64,000 nt of DNA, taken from Cloacibacterium sp. TD35 (lineage in GTDB: Bacteria; Bacteroidota; Bacteroidia; Flavobacteriales; Weeksellaceae). Below the pieces are notes generated by a model. The model was not told where the DNA came from. It searched no databases and worked only from the letters and a program-made list of their open reading frames with translations. Both the position numbers and the translations under genes were made by a program. The DNA is taken from assembly GCF_028864635.1 (NCBI RefSeq), contig NZ_CP104850.1, positions 688,001-752,000 on the forward strand, read 5' to 3'. Below are positions 18,062-25,902 of the stretch, piece by piece (the first letter of the stretch is position 1; every line of letters starts with the position of its first letter).

Positions 18062-18433
18062 ATGGCAGAACACAATGAATTTGGAAAACTTGCAGAAGAA
18101 TTGGCAGAAAAATTTTTAGTTGAGAAAAATTATAAAATCTTAGCCAAAAACTTTCGTTTTCAAAAAGCGGAAATAGATATCATTGCAGAGTTTAATAACC
18201 AAATCATCATTGTAGAAGTAAAAGCTAGAGCTACAGATGCTTTCATGCTTCCACAAGAAGCCATTAACAAAAAGAAAATCCGACTTCTAGTGGCTGCAGC
18301 CAATCAATTTTTAGAAGAAAATAATATTCATCTAGATACCAGATTTGATGTGATTTCTGTCTTGCCAAACGATGATGGAAAATTAGAAATCAGTCACATA
18401 GAAGATGCTTTTCAAAGCTTTGATGCCAATTAA
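18062..18433 (+). CDS. YraN family (UPF0102) putative nuclease
   Basis: 123 residues. Family signature: GKLAEELAEKFLVEKNYKILAKNFRFQKAEIDIIA, then IIIVEVKAR. The Glu...Asp...ExK arrangement is that of a PD-(D/E)XK nuclease fold related to archaeal Holliday junction resolvase, but the biochemical role of UPF0102 proteins is not established as far as I know. It starts 19 bp after ldcA. Confidence 0.92.
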   Translation: MAEHNEFGKLAEELAEKFLVEKNYKILAKNFRFQKAEIDIIAEFNNQIIIVEVKARATDAFMLPQEAINKKKIRLLVAAANQFLEENNIHLDTRFDVISVLPNDDGKLEISHIEDAFQSFDAN

Positions 18434-18456
18434 GAACATAAATCTATAATTATAAA

Positions 18457-19206
18457 ATGAAAACAGTATTCATAACCGGAGCGACTTCAGGAATAGGAAA
18501 AGCTTCCGCAGAAACTTTTGCTAAACAAGGTCATAGATTGATTATTTGTGGTCGTAGAAAGGAGGTTTTAGAAAATTTACAAATCGAATTAAGCAATTTC
18601 ACAGAAGTGTACAGCTTGGTTTTTGACGTAAGAAACCAGCAAGAAGTAGAAAATGCCATCAATTCGCTTCCAGAAGAATGGAAAATTATAGATGTTTTGG
18701 TAAATAATGCAGGAAATGCTCACGGATTAGAACCTATTTCCGAAGGAAATATTGCAGATTGGGACGCTATGATGGACGGAAATGTAAAAGGATTGCTCTA
18801 TGTTTCTCAACCAATTATTAAAATCATGAAAGCGAGAAATACAGGTCATATCATTAATATTTCTTCGGTTGCTGCGAGACAAACTTATGCAAATGGTGTG
18901 GTGTATTGTGCATCAAAACGCGCTGTAGACGTTATTTCCGAAGGAATGCGTTTGGAACTTACAGAATTTGGAATCAAAGTCACCAATATTCAACCGGGAG
19001 CTGTAGAAACTGATTTTTCTAAAGTAAGATTCAAAGGAGATGAACAACGTGCTGCAACTGTTTATGCTGGTTATGATGCACTAAAAGCAGAAGATATTGC
19101 AGATGCGATTTCGTATTGTGTAAATGCACCAGAAAGAGTTTCTATTGCAGAATTATGCATTTATCCAAAAGCACAAGCAGAACCAAGAACTATTTTTAGA
19201 AAATAA
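18457..19206 (+). CDS. Short-chain dehydrogenase/reductase, YdfG-like
   Basis: 249 residues with a classical SDR fold. The NAD(P)-binding motif TGATSGIGKA is at 7-16; NNAG is at 83-86. The catalytic set is Ser136/137, Tyr150 and Lys154 in YCASK. Arg33-Arg34 after the second strand (ICGRRKE) favours NADP. The C-terminal PKAQAEPRTIFRK resembles 3-hydroxy acid/serine dehydrogenases (YdfG type), which oxidise serine, threonine or 3-hydroxypropionate; the substrate assignment is an inference. It lies 23 bp after yraN and ends just before a heptad-repeat palindrome. Confidence 0.88.
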   Translation: MKTVFITGATSGIGKASAETFAKQGHRLIICGRRKEVLENLQIELSNFTEVYSLVFDVRNQQEVENAINSLPEEWKIIDVLVNNAGNAHGLEPISEGNIADWDAMMDGNVKGLLYVSQPIIKIMKARNTGHIINISSVAARQTYANGVVYCASKRAVDVISEGMRLELTEFGIKVTNIQPGAVETDFSKVRFKGDEQRAATVYAGYDALKAEDIADAISYCVNAPERVSIAELCIYPKAQAEPRTIFRK

Positions 19207-19210
19207 TGTT

Positions 19211-19282
19211 ATAATTAGGTAATTAGATAATGTGATAATATCTTTGCAGAATTATCTAATTACCTTATTAGCAAATTATCTA
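19211..19282. repeat. Heptad-type inverted repeat (copy B) with 15-bp perfect stem
   Basis: In the gap between the SDR gene and tsaB, AGGTAATTAGATAAT (19217-19231) pairs perfectly with ATTATCTAATTACCT (19251-19265), leaving a 19-nt loop. The flanks continue with seven-base words such as AATTATC, TAATTAC, CTTATTA, GCAAATT. There is no T-run, so it is not a standard terminator. It has the design of the clusters at 1908 and 61925. Confidence 0.7.
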
Positions 19283-19289
19283 AATTAAA

Positions 19290-19973
19290 ATGAAAATCCT
19301 CCATATAGAAACCTCTTCTAAAAACTGTTCAGTTGCTATTTCTGATGGCGAAGAATTATTATGTCTTTGCGAAGAAGTTTCAGAAAACTATAAGCAATCA
19401 GAATCGCTACACACTTTTGTAGAATGGGCTTTAGAAGGCGCAGAAATTTCTTTGAAAGATATTGAAGCCGTTTCATTAGGAAAAGGTCCGGGTTCTTACA
19501 CTGGACTCAGAATTGGCGCAGCTTCGGCAAAAGGGTTTTGTTATGGACTGAAAGTTCCTCTAATTGCTGTAAATTCTCTAGAAACGAAGATAGAGCCGTT
19601 TTTAGGTCAAAACTACGATATAATCATTCCATTAATCGATGCAAGAAGAATGGAGGTTTATTGCGCCGTTTTTGATGGAAATTCAGGTAAAATGTTGACG
19701 GAGACAGAAGCAAAAATCTTAGATGAACAATCTTTTAAAGAATTAGAAGGCAAAAAAATCCTTTTCGTAGGAGATGGAGCCAAAAAAGCACAAGAGATTT
19801 TACAGATTTCAGGAGCAGATTTTAATGAAAATGTGTATCCATCTGCGAAATATCTCATCAAAAAATCGGTGGAGAAATTCAACCGACAAGATTTTGAAGA
19901 CGTGGCGTATTTTGAGCCGTTTTATTTAAAAGATTTCCATAGTGTAAAGAAAAAATCATCAGAAAATGCATAA
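19290..19973 (+). CDS. tsaB: tRNA threonylcarbamoyladenosine biosynthesis protein TsaB
   Basis: TsaB is the scaffold partner of TsaD in making t6A37 of ANN-decoding tRNAs. The 227-residue protein has the ASKHA-fold N-terminus ILHIETSSKNCSVAISDG, and the family signature SLGKGPGSYTGLRIGAASAKGFCYGL near 65-90, followed by PLIDARRMEVYCAVFD. It lacks the metal-binding His pair of TsaD, as expected. It is the last gene of the plus-strand run and ends at a strong bidirectional terminator shared with sprE. Confidence 0.95.
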   Translation: MKILHIETSSKNCSVAISDGEELLCLCEEVSENYKQSESLHTFVEWALEGAEISLKDIEAVSLGKGPGSYTGLRIGAASAKGFCYGLKVPLIAVNSLETKIEPFLGQNYDIIIPLIDARRMEVYCAVFDGNSGKMLTETEAKILDEQSFKELEGKKILFVGDGAKKAQEILQISGADFNENVYPSAKYLIKKSVEKFNRQDFEDVAYFEPFYLKDFHSVKKKSSENA

Positions 19974-19975
19974 AT

Positions 19976-20010
19976 AAAAAGCGGAATTGATTATTTCAAT
20001 TTCGCTTTTT
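19976..20010. terminator. Bidirectional intrinsic terminator between tsaB and sprE
   Basis: A 15-bp stem, AAAAAGCGGAATTGA with TCAATTTCGCTTTTT (one G-U pair) and TTATT loop. The T-run lies on both strands and the genes converge here. Confidence 0.88.
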
Positions 20011-20015
20011 ATTAT

Positions 20016-22502
20016 CTATTTTTTAGGATTAAGTGGTTGTAGACCCGGATCATTACTTTCCCAATTGGTCTTTAATTTTACTGGAGGTGTCTTTGGATTT
20101 TTTTGTGAAGAAGAATTTTCTAATGAATTGCCTCTTTGTGCTTCTGGATTTTGAATTTCCATTTTTGGTTTATTCAAAGCATTATTATTAATTAGGTTTC
20201 CATTAGAGTCGAATTGTTCCACTTTTAAATCGCTTTTCATATATTGTAACATTTCCTTCGCTTTTACTCCTTCAGGAGTTTTTGCATAATTCAGCATTAA
20301 TTGTTCTAGTTGAAGAATCATGATTTCTTTTCCTGCAGTTTTTCCTGTGTTAAAAGCATTTAACAAAGTAAATTTAGGAACCAAAACATCTTTTGGATAC
20401 TTCAGCAATGTTTCTTCAATCATTTTCCTAGAATCGTCATATTTTTCTTCTGCGTAAAGAGCAAAAGCCTGTGTATAGATTTTTTCTACCTCAGAATCAG
20501 AAGTGGTAAAATCTGCTTTTTTAGGATTTTTTACAAATTCTGCATAAGAAGTATAAGGGTATTTTTCTAAAATCAATTGTTTCGCACGTTCAGCAGCACT
20601 AGGCGTTTTTTCATAATTCATAGAAAAAATCTGATACAGTGCTTGTAATTCTGTTTCTTCATCGGTTTTAGAATCTACCAAATCGTAAAGTGTTTTGGTG
20701 GCTAAAGAAGTATTAGAAAAGAAGTTTTCGTACATTCTTCCCAAACCAAGACTTGCCGTATCTCTGTCTTTTTTGAGCGCTAAAATTTCTTCTGTTTTGG
20801 TCGGGATTTTCTCTATGTAGAAATCAGGTTCATATCTTCTAGGATCTGGAGCAGCCGTAATTCCGAGTGCTTCATTTTTAAGATCTTCTATAGAGTTCAT
20901 CTTGGTAGAAGTTCGCCAATTGTCCGTAAGCGCTCTATTTCCCCAGATTTGTTTAAATTCTCTTTCACCTTTAGAAATCGTAGTTTGATTGGCAAAATAA
21001 AAGCCTTTGCTTGCATTGAAATCTAAGAAAGAATTGTTGTTATCTGTATTTCCTAGCAAGGCAAAATCTACGGTTTCTACTCTATTTTTGCTTTCTTTTT
21101 CTGCTTTTTTTCGTTCGAGTTCTTCCTTAGCTTCTTTGGCTTTTATGCCTTCAATATGTTTGTTAAAAAAGGCAATTCGCTCATCATTAGACATTTTGGT
21201 TAGTTTTAGAATGCTGTCGTTCTTTTTGATGAGATAATAATTTTTAGAAATGTCTTTTATGTTTTCGGTAAGCGATTTCAGTTCTTCTTTTGCAGGTGTA
21301 TAATTCATCGCAGCATAAGCAGAATCATAGTAAACACCAGCGCTTAGATAGTCATTATCTTCGAAAAACTTTTTCCCGATTTCATAGTAAGCCAAACCTC
21401 TAACTTGAGGATCTGATATTTTTTCTTTGATAGATTTCTGGAAAAATTCTTGCGCTTCTTCCTTTTTACCAGCTTTTTTTGCCATTAAGCCCAGTGCATA
21501 ATAGAATTCATTTTTTCTAGAAGCATAGGTTCCTTTTTTGCTTATTTTTTCTAGATATTCTTTTGCACCTTCGTAATCATCGTCTTTTCCGTTGAAAGTT
21601 TTGGCGATTTCTACTTGAGATTTTACTTCAAATTCAAAATTTCTGGCATTTTTATAAGCAGTCACGAAGCTTTCTCTTGCTTCTTCATTTTTGCCAAGAT
21701 TGGCAAGTATTTGTCCACGAAGAAAAGCAATTCTGCTTCTTAATTTTTTGTTTTTATTGAGTTGGTAAGCACTTTCTAATTCTGTTACTGCTTCTTCTTT
21801 TTTACCAGCGTTTAAAAGCATTTCTGAATAGAAAATACTGAGTAATTTTTTTTCAGATTTTTTAAGTTTTTTATTCTCTTTCAGTTCACGGAAGGTTTCA
21901 TCTGCACGGTAATAATCTTTCATTTTTCCGTAAGTGTACGCTTCGTAAACTTTGGCTAAAGAAAGTCTCTTATCTTTTTTATAAATTTTTTGAACTGTAT
22001 TAAGCGCGTCAAGAGCTTCCAAAGGCTTATTTTGGAACAATCTGGCTTTTGCTAATACAAGATAAGCGTCAAAAATAGTTTTGTTTTTTTCTTCGCCTTT
22101 AAATAACATAGAATGCTTTTCAATCGCTTTTTGAGCCTTCATTTCTGCAATTTCTAAAGTACTAACTCTAGAGCCAGAAGACAAAGAATTTACATTTATA
22201 TCATCATTATAAAACCCAGCAGGGGGGATTACACTTTCATCATCAGACATTCCTAAACTTTCCATTTGAGATGAAGAAATTTGCTCATCATATGTAAGTA
22301 ATTTAATGTAAGGCGCATGAAAATTATCTCGGTGAGATTTATCTCTCTGTTTCAGTTCGGTATTGAGCGCTTCTTCCCCATTAAATAAAACATTGTAAAA
22401 AGTGGTGAAACCTTGATATTTGCGGTTCAAATAGCCATCTTTTCTTGGCGAACAAGCCAAAAAAATGAAGAAACCTAATGCAAGAAGTATATTTTTTTTC
22501 AT
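20016..22502 (-). CDS. sprE: Type IX secretion/gliding lipoprotein SprE (PorW-like), TPR-rich
   Basis: An 828-residue lipoprotein from the ATG at 22502. The open frame extends to 22685, but that would overlap maf and lacks the signal sequence, so the internal Met is preferred: MKKNILLALGFFIFLACS has a lipobox ending at Cys17. After the Cys, NRKYQGFTTFYNVLFNGEEAL closely follows the SprE/PorW family start. The body is rich in TPR-like helix pairs (about residues 150-470 and 640-780), and the C-terminal ~80 residues are Asn/Pro-rich. SprE/PorW is an outer-membrane-associated component needed for type IX secretion and gliding in Flavobacterium johnsoniae and Porphyromonas gingivalis. Its presence implies the organism has a T9SS. 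Confidence 0.87.
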   Translation of the reverse strand: MKKNILLALGFFIFLACSPRKDGYLNRKYQGFTTFYNVLFNGEEALNTELKQRDKSHRDNFHAPYIKLLTYDEQISSSQMESLGMSDDESVIPPAGFYNDDINVNSLSSGSRVSTLEIAEMKAQKAIEKHSMLFKGEEKNKTIFDAYLVLAKARLFQNKPLEALDALNTVQKIYKKDKRLSLAKVYEAYTYGKMKDYYRADETFRELKENKKLKKSEKKLLSIFYSEMLLNAGKKEEAVTELESAYQLNKNKKLRSRIAFLRGQILANLGKNEEARESFVTAYKNARNFEFEVKSQVEIAKTFNGKDDDYEGAKEYLEKISKKGTYASRKNEFYYALGLMAKKAGKKEEAQEFFQKSIKEKISDPQVRGLAYYEIGKKFFEDNDYLSAGVYYDSAYAAMNYTPAKEELKSLTENIKDISKNYYLIKKNDSILKLTKMSNDERIAFFNKHIEGIKAKEAKEELERKKAEKESKNRVETVDFALLGNTDNNNSFLDFNASKGFYFANQTTISKGEREFKQIWGNRALTDNWRTSTKMNSIEDLKNEALGITAAPDPRRYEPDFYIEKIPTKTEEILALKKDRDTASLGLGRMYENFFSNTSLATKTLYDLVDSKTDEETELQALYQIFSMNYEKTPSAAERAKQLILEKYPYTSYAEFVKNPKKADFTTSDSEVEKIYTQAFALYAEEKYDDSRKMIEETLLKYPKDVLVPKFTLLNAFNTGKTAGKEIMILQLEQLMLNYAKTPEGVKAKEMLQYMKSDLKVEQFDSNGNLINNNALNKPKMEIQNPEAQRGNSLENSSSQKNPKTPPVKLKTNWESNDPGLQPLNPKK

Positions 22503-22579
22503 GGAGTGTTTTAATAACTGAAATTGCCACAATTTATTGTGATTGAGGCTAAAAACATTCAGTAAAAATAAGGATTTTT

Positions 22580-23140
22580 TTAGAAACCTAAATCTTTTAG
22601 AGTTCCGTAAACCAAATGTGTAGGCAATCCCATAATTGTGTAAAAACTGCCATTGATTTTTGAGATTTTTGCCATGCCCAGCCATTCCTGAATTCCGTAG
22701 CTACCTGCCTTGTCAAAAGGATGATAATTTTCGATGTAAAAATTAATTTCTTGGTCATCAATTTCTGAAAATTCTACATTTGCTACATCAGTTTTAGTGA
22801 TGATTTTTTCATCTGTTTTAAAAGAAACAGCGGTGTAAACTTGGTGTGTTTTTCCTGACAAATGTTGAAGCATTTCTACAGCTTCTTCCCTATTTTTAGG
22901 CTTTCCCAATGCTTTTCCTTCAAAGGTGACAATGGTGTCAGAGGTGAGTAAAACGTCATCTTTTTGTAGATTTTTGTAAGCATTTGCTTTAAGCTCAGAG
23001 AGATATCCTGCAATATTTTCTACGGGTAAATTTTCTGGAAAAACTTCGTCACAATCTATAGAAACCACCTCAAAATCAAAGCCTAAACTTTGTAAAAGTT
23101 CTTTTCTTCTAGGTGAATTAGAGCCAAGTAATATTTTCAT
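22580..23140 (-). CDS. maf: Maf family nucleoside triphosphate pyrophosphatase
   Basis: 186 residues beginning MKILLGSNSPRRKELLQSLGF, the invariant N-terminal Maf motif. It also has SDTIVTFEGKALGKPKNREEAVEML, the substrate and metal region, and DKAGSYGIQEW. Maf/YhdE/YceF proteins hydrolyse dTTP, UTP or modified nucleotides to monophosphates and so cleanse the pool. Which substrate applies is not decided by what I can see. It is in a minus-strand run with kdsC-like upstream (24-bp gap) and sprE downstream (77-bp gap). Confidence 0.93.
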   Translation of the reverse strand: MKILLGSNSPRRKELLQSLGFDFEVVSIDCDEVFPENLPVENIAGYLSELKANAYKNLQKDDVLLTSDTIVTFEGKALGKPKNREEAVEMLQHLSGKTHQVYTAVSFKTDEKIITKTDVANVEFSEIDDQEINFYIENYHPFDKAGSYGIQEWLGMAKISKINGSFYTIMGLPTHLVYGTLKDLGF

Positions 23141-23164
23141 TTTTTTTAAGTAGCTATAAGTTTT

Positions 23165-23683
23165 TTAAATAGACTGCGTATCATCATCAATCCAAGCTCC
23201 TTGTACTTTCATGACCTGTTCTATAACGTCTCTTACAGCGCCTTTTCCACCGTAAATAGGAGAAATATAGTCCGAAATTTCTTTTACTTCTGCTACAGAA
23301 TTTGGCGGACAAGCTGCAATTCCAGAAATTTTCATCATTTTGATGTCTGGAATATCATCTCCCATCGTAAGAATTTCTTCGTTTTGAAGATTATATTTTG
23401 CTTTAAACTCTTCGAATTTTTCTAATTTATGATGCACTTTTGAATAATAATCAGTGATACCCAAATAATGTATTCTGTGACGAACCATTGGGTCATCTCC
23501 GCCTGTAATAACACAGATTTTATATTTCTTTTTCAATGCTTTTACCACTGCAAAACCATCTAAAACATTCATCACTCTGCACATGTTTCCTTCTGGCAAT
23601 AGATAAACGCTACCGTCTGTGAAAACACCGTCTACATCAAAAACAAAGGCTTTTATATTTTTTAATTTTTCTAAATGACTCAT
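23165..23683 (-). CDS. KdsC-like HAD phosphatase (3-deoxy-D-manno-octulosonate 8-phosphate phosphatase family)
   Basis: About 172 residues from the Met at 23683 (MSHLEKLKNIKAF); an alternative upstream start at 23704 adds seven residues. The HAD motif I is FDVDGVFTDG, motif II is VITGG, and motif III/IV is LTMGDDIPDIKMM. The short form without a cap domain matches KdsC, which makes free Kdo for LPS core; some relatives act on sialic acid 9-phosphate. Gly-Pro-rich IYGGKGAVRDVIEQVM at the end is typical of KdsC tetramers. Next to maf, DUF2520 and two glycosyltransferases, a role in LPS is plausible. Confidence 0.86.
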   Translation of the reverse strand: MSHLEKLKNIKAFVFDVDGVFTDGSVYLLPEGNMCRVMNVLDGFAVVKALKKKYKICVITGGDDPMVRHRIHYLGITDYYSKVHHKLEKFEEFKAKYNLQNEEILTMGDDIPDIKMMKISGIAACPPNSVAEVKEISDYISPIYGGKGAVRDVIEQVMKVQGAWIDDDTQSI

Positions 23684-23734
23684 AAAATTTACGATTTCTA
23701 ACAAATTAACATCTTATATCTTAAGTCTGAAAAT

Positions 23735-24484
23735 CTATCTATACATTTTCAGAATAGATTCGTTTAAGGTTTTATAGATTTTTAGTTTTTCTTCATCGGT
23801 TAATAAAGATTCATGAAGTTTCAGCACTTTTTCATCATTTCTGATGGCTGGTCCGGTTTGTGCTAATTTCGGTTCTAATTCATGAATTTTTTGGGTAGTT
23901 TCGTCAATTAATGGTAAGAAATAATCAAAAGGAATTCCCTGACTGTCAGAAATTTCTTTAGCTCTTGTGTACAAATGATTCACGAAATTACAAGCAAAAA
24001 CCGCCGTCAAATGAATGTATTTTCGTTTTTCATCATTGGCAAGCATTACGTTTTTAGAAATCTTTGATGCTAAATTTTTCAAAATTTCTTTGTCATTTTT
24101 GTTTTCTGCATCTATGAAAAATGGAATTTTAGAATAGTCTAAATTTTTTGATTTTGAAAACGTTTGAAGCGGATAAAAAACTGATTTTCTGAAATTTCCA
24201 CTTAATGCTTCACGTGAAACAGAACCAGAAGTATGCGTTACCAAAACATTTTCATTTTTGATGAGAGATGAAACTTCAGCAATCGAAGAATCACTTACCG
24301 AAATAATGTACAAATCAGCAGTAACTAGAGTTTCAGTAGAAAAAGGAATGGAAAATTGCTCTGAAATTTTCTGAAGCTCGGTGGTATTTCTTCCAAAAAT
24401 TTGAGAAATAGGAATTTTAGCTTCTGTAAAAGCTTTTGCTAGGTGAAATGCCACATTTCCAGAACCGATGAGTACAATTTGCAT
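23735..24484 (-). CDS. Rossmann-like / DUF2520 domain protein
   Basis: 249 residues. The N-terminal half is an NAD(P)-binding Rossmann-like fold starting MQIVLIGSGNVAFHLAKAF (GxGxxA motif), with THTSGSVSREAL and VFYPLQTFS in the middle. The C-terminal half is the helical DUF2520 domain, with HLTAVFACNFVNHLY and the AQTGPAIRNDE motif. It resembles 6-phosphogluconate or F420-dependent reductases in layout, but no substrate is known to me. A TAnnTTTG element ends four bases before its ATG, so it may begin a leaderless transcript with kdsC-like and maf. The coding region contains a near-parS sequence at 24206-24221. Confidence 0.85.
   Translation of the reverse strand: MQIVLIGSGNVAFHLAKAFTEAKIPISQIFGRNTTELQKISEQFSIPFSTETLVTADLYIISVSDSSIAEVSSLIKNENVLVTHTSGSVSREALSGNFRKSVFYPLQTFSKSKNLDYSKIPFFIDAENKNDKEILKNLASKISKNVMLANDEKRKYIHLTAVFACNFVNHLYTRAKEISDSQGIPFDYFLPLIDETTQKIHELEPKLAQTGPAIRNDEKVLKLHESLLTDEEKLKIYKTLNESILKMYR
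24206..24221. promoter_or_regulatory. parS-like site with one mismatch, inside the DUF2520 gene
   Basis: TGCTTCACGTGAAACA differs from the parS core only at the third base. It falls in codons for Val-Ser-Arg-Glu-Ala. A single-mismatch site can be a weaker ParB nucleation site; chance cannot be excluded. Confidence 0.45.
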
Positions 24485-24488
24485 AGAG

Positions 24489-24496
24489 CAAAGATA
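24489..24496 (-). promoter_or_regulatory. -7 promoter element four bases before the DUF2520 gene ATG
   Basis: On the minus strand: TATCTTTG, then CTCT, then ATG. The spacing predicts a leaderless or nearly leaderless mRNA. Confidence 0.45.
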
Positions 24497-24520
24497 AGAA
24501 ATAGTTATTTTCGGAAAATT

Positions 24521-25474
24521 TTAAATTTTCTTCAAGATTTCAGAAATTTCTATTTGATTAAGACAAGCATAATCCCCACGGAAACAAGGTTTATTGCCAA
24601 AAACAGAACAAGGCCTGCATGCTAAATCTGTAATTTCTACAATGTCATTTTCGGACTGTCCGTATCCTAAAAATCCAGCGAAATAATGGGTAGCTCCCCA
24701 AACCGAAACCACTCTAGTTCCCACCAAACTTGCCAAATGCATATTGGCAGAATCCATAGAAATCATGAGTTCTAATTTAGAAATTTTCTGAAGTTCTTCT
24801 TTTAGCGAAAGTTTCCCAGCGAGAGAAGTTACATTTTCTAACTCTTGCTCCCATTTTGATAAAACCGCTACTTCTTTTTTTCCGCCACCAAAAAGATAAA
24901 CGGGATTATTTTTAGAAAGCGTTTTTACCAATTCTAAAGATTTTTCAATGGGAAGCATTTTCCCTGCATGTTGAGCAAAAGGAGCAAATCCAATTCCAGA
25001 TTTTTGTTGAGATTTTGGGAATAATTGATGAGAAAGTTTTAGTTTAAAACCTAATTTTCTGAAAACATCTGCATAACGTTCTGTAGTTGGCTTCAGCGGG
25101 TTTTTAACCTTATTTTCCTTTCTCGTAAGTAATTTTTTTTCGGTTCTTCCTTTGTCAAGCGTTGCCGTTTTTTTGAAGAAAAAACTCAGAATTTTAGTGC
25201 GCAAAACATTGTGCAAATCGGCTACAAAATCTGGCTGAAATTCCTTTTTCAGTTCTAAAGCCAATTTTCTTAACCCGAAAAATCCTTTGTAATCATCTAG
25301 ATTTACGCCACGAAAAGTCAATCGCTCTACTCCATCGAATAAATCGGCAAAGTTTTTTCTAGAAACGAAAACAATTTCTGTGTCAGGATTTTGTGCCAAA
25401 AATTCTTTCAAAACAGGCACAATCATTGCCACATCTCCAAAAGCGGAAAAACGATATGCTAAAATTTTTTTCAC
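24521..25474 (-). CDS. Glycosyltransferase family 9 (heptosyltransferase-like)
   Basis: 317 residues starting MKKILAYRFSAFGDVAMIVPVL, the usual GT9 opening (normally RxSxxGDVxxxxP). The C-terminal nucleotide-sugar domain shows LISMDSANMHLASLVGTRVVSVWGATH, the conserved donor-binding region. Canonical members add ADP-heptose to LPS inner core; in Flavobacteriia the exact sugar is often unknown. The C-terminus contains four Cys (LACRPCSVFGNKPCFRGDYACL) typical of the subgroup. Its start overlaps the sufE stop by 4 bp, so the pair is translationally coupled. Confidence 0.88.
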   Translation of the reverse strand: MKKILAYRFSAFGDVAMIVPVLKEFLAQNPDTEIVFVSRKNFADLFDGVERLTFRGVNLDDYKGFFGLRKLALELKKEFQPDFVADLHNVLRTKILSFFFKKTATLDKGRTEKKLLTRKENKVKNPLKPTTERYADVFRKLGFKLKLSHQLFPKSQQKSGIGFAPFAQHAGKMLPIEKSLELVKTLSKNNPVYLFGGGKKEVAVLSKWEQELENVTSLAGKLSLKEELQKISKLELMISMDSANMHLASLVGTRVVSVWGATHYFAGFLGYGQSENDIVEITDLACRPCSVFGNKPCFRGDYACLNQIEISEILKKI

Positions 25475-25890
25475 GATTTTAACTGAAATGCAACCGCGTA
25501 AAACTTAATTTGTTTGGTCATTGCCATCAAACCATTGGCTCTAGAAGGCGATAAAAATTCTTGCAAACCGATTTTTGAGATAAAATCAAAGTCAGAATCC
25601 AAAATTTCTTGGGTAGAATGACCGCTGTAAATTCTCACCAAAAGTGAAACAATTCCTTTCGGTAAAATCCCATCAGAATCTGCATTGAAGAATAATTTTC
25701 CGTCTTTAAATTCGGCGTCTAACCAAACTTTTGACTGACAACCTTTAATCAGATTTTCTTCTGTTTTTTTGTCTTCAGGCAAACCTTTCAGTTCTTTTCC
25801 AAGGTCTATTATGTATTCGTATTTCTGCTCCCAATCGTCTAGAAACTCGAATTCTTCTATGATTTCTTGTTGTTTTTCTTGAATTGTCAT
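25471..25890 (-). CDS. sufE: SufE-type cysteine desulfuration protein
   Basis: 139 residues. SufE accepts persulfide sulfur from SufS and passes it to the SufBCD scaffold for Fe-S cluster assembly. The acceptor is Cys51 in IKGCQSKVWL, the same position as in E. coli SufE. The family core WEQKYEYIIDLGKELKGLP and ILDSDFDFISKIGLQEFLSPSRANGL is clear. No other suf gene is adjacent; it sits between two glycosyltransferases. A TAnnTTTG element lies four bases before the ATG and overlaps the stop of the upstream GT4 gene. Confidence 0.94.
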   Translation of the reverse strand: MTIQEKQQEIIEEFEFLDDWEQKYEYIIDLGKELKGLPEDKKTEENLIKGCQSKVWLDAEFKDGKLFFNADSDGILPKGIVSLLVRIYSGHSTQEILDSDFDFISKIGLQEFLSPSRANGLMAMTKQIKFYAVAFQLKS

Positions 25891-25894
25891 GGTA

Positions 25895-25902
25895 CAAAAT
25901 TA
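25895..25902 (-). promoter_or_regulatory. -7-like element four bases before the sufE ATG
   Basis: Minus strand: TAATTTTG, then TACC, then ATG. The TAA is also the stop codon of the upstream gene, so part of the match is dictated by coding. Confidence 0.38.

Noticed and set aside
20016-22685. Longer open frame for the SprE-like gene, starting at 22685
   Set aside because: It would overlap maf and hides the lipoprotein signal peptide; the Met at 22502 gives a clear lipobox.
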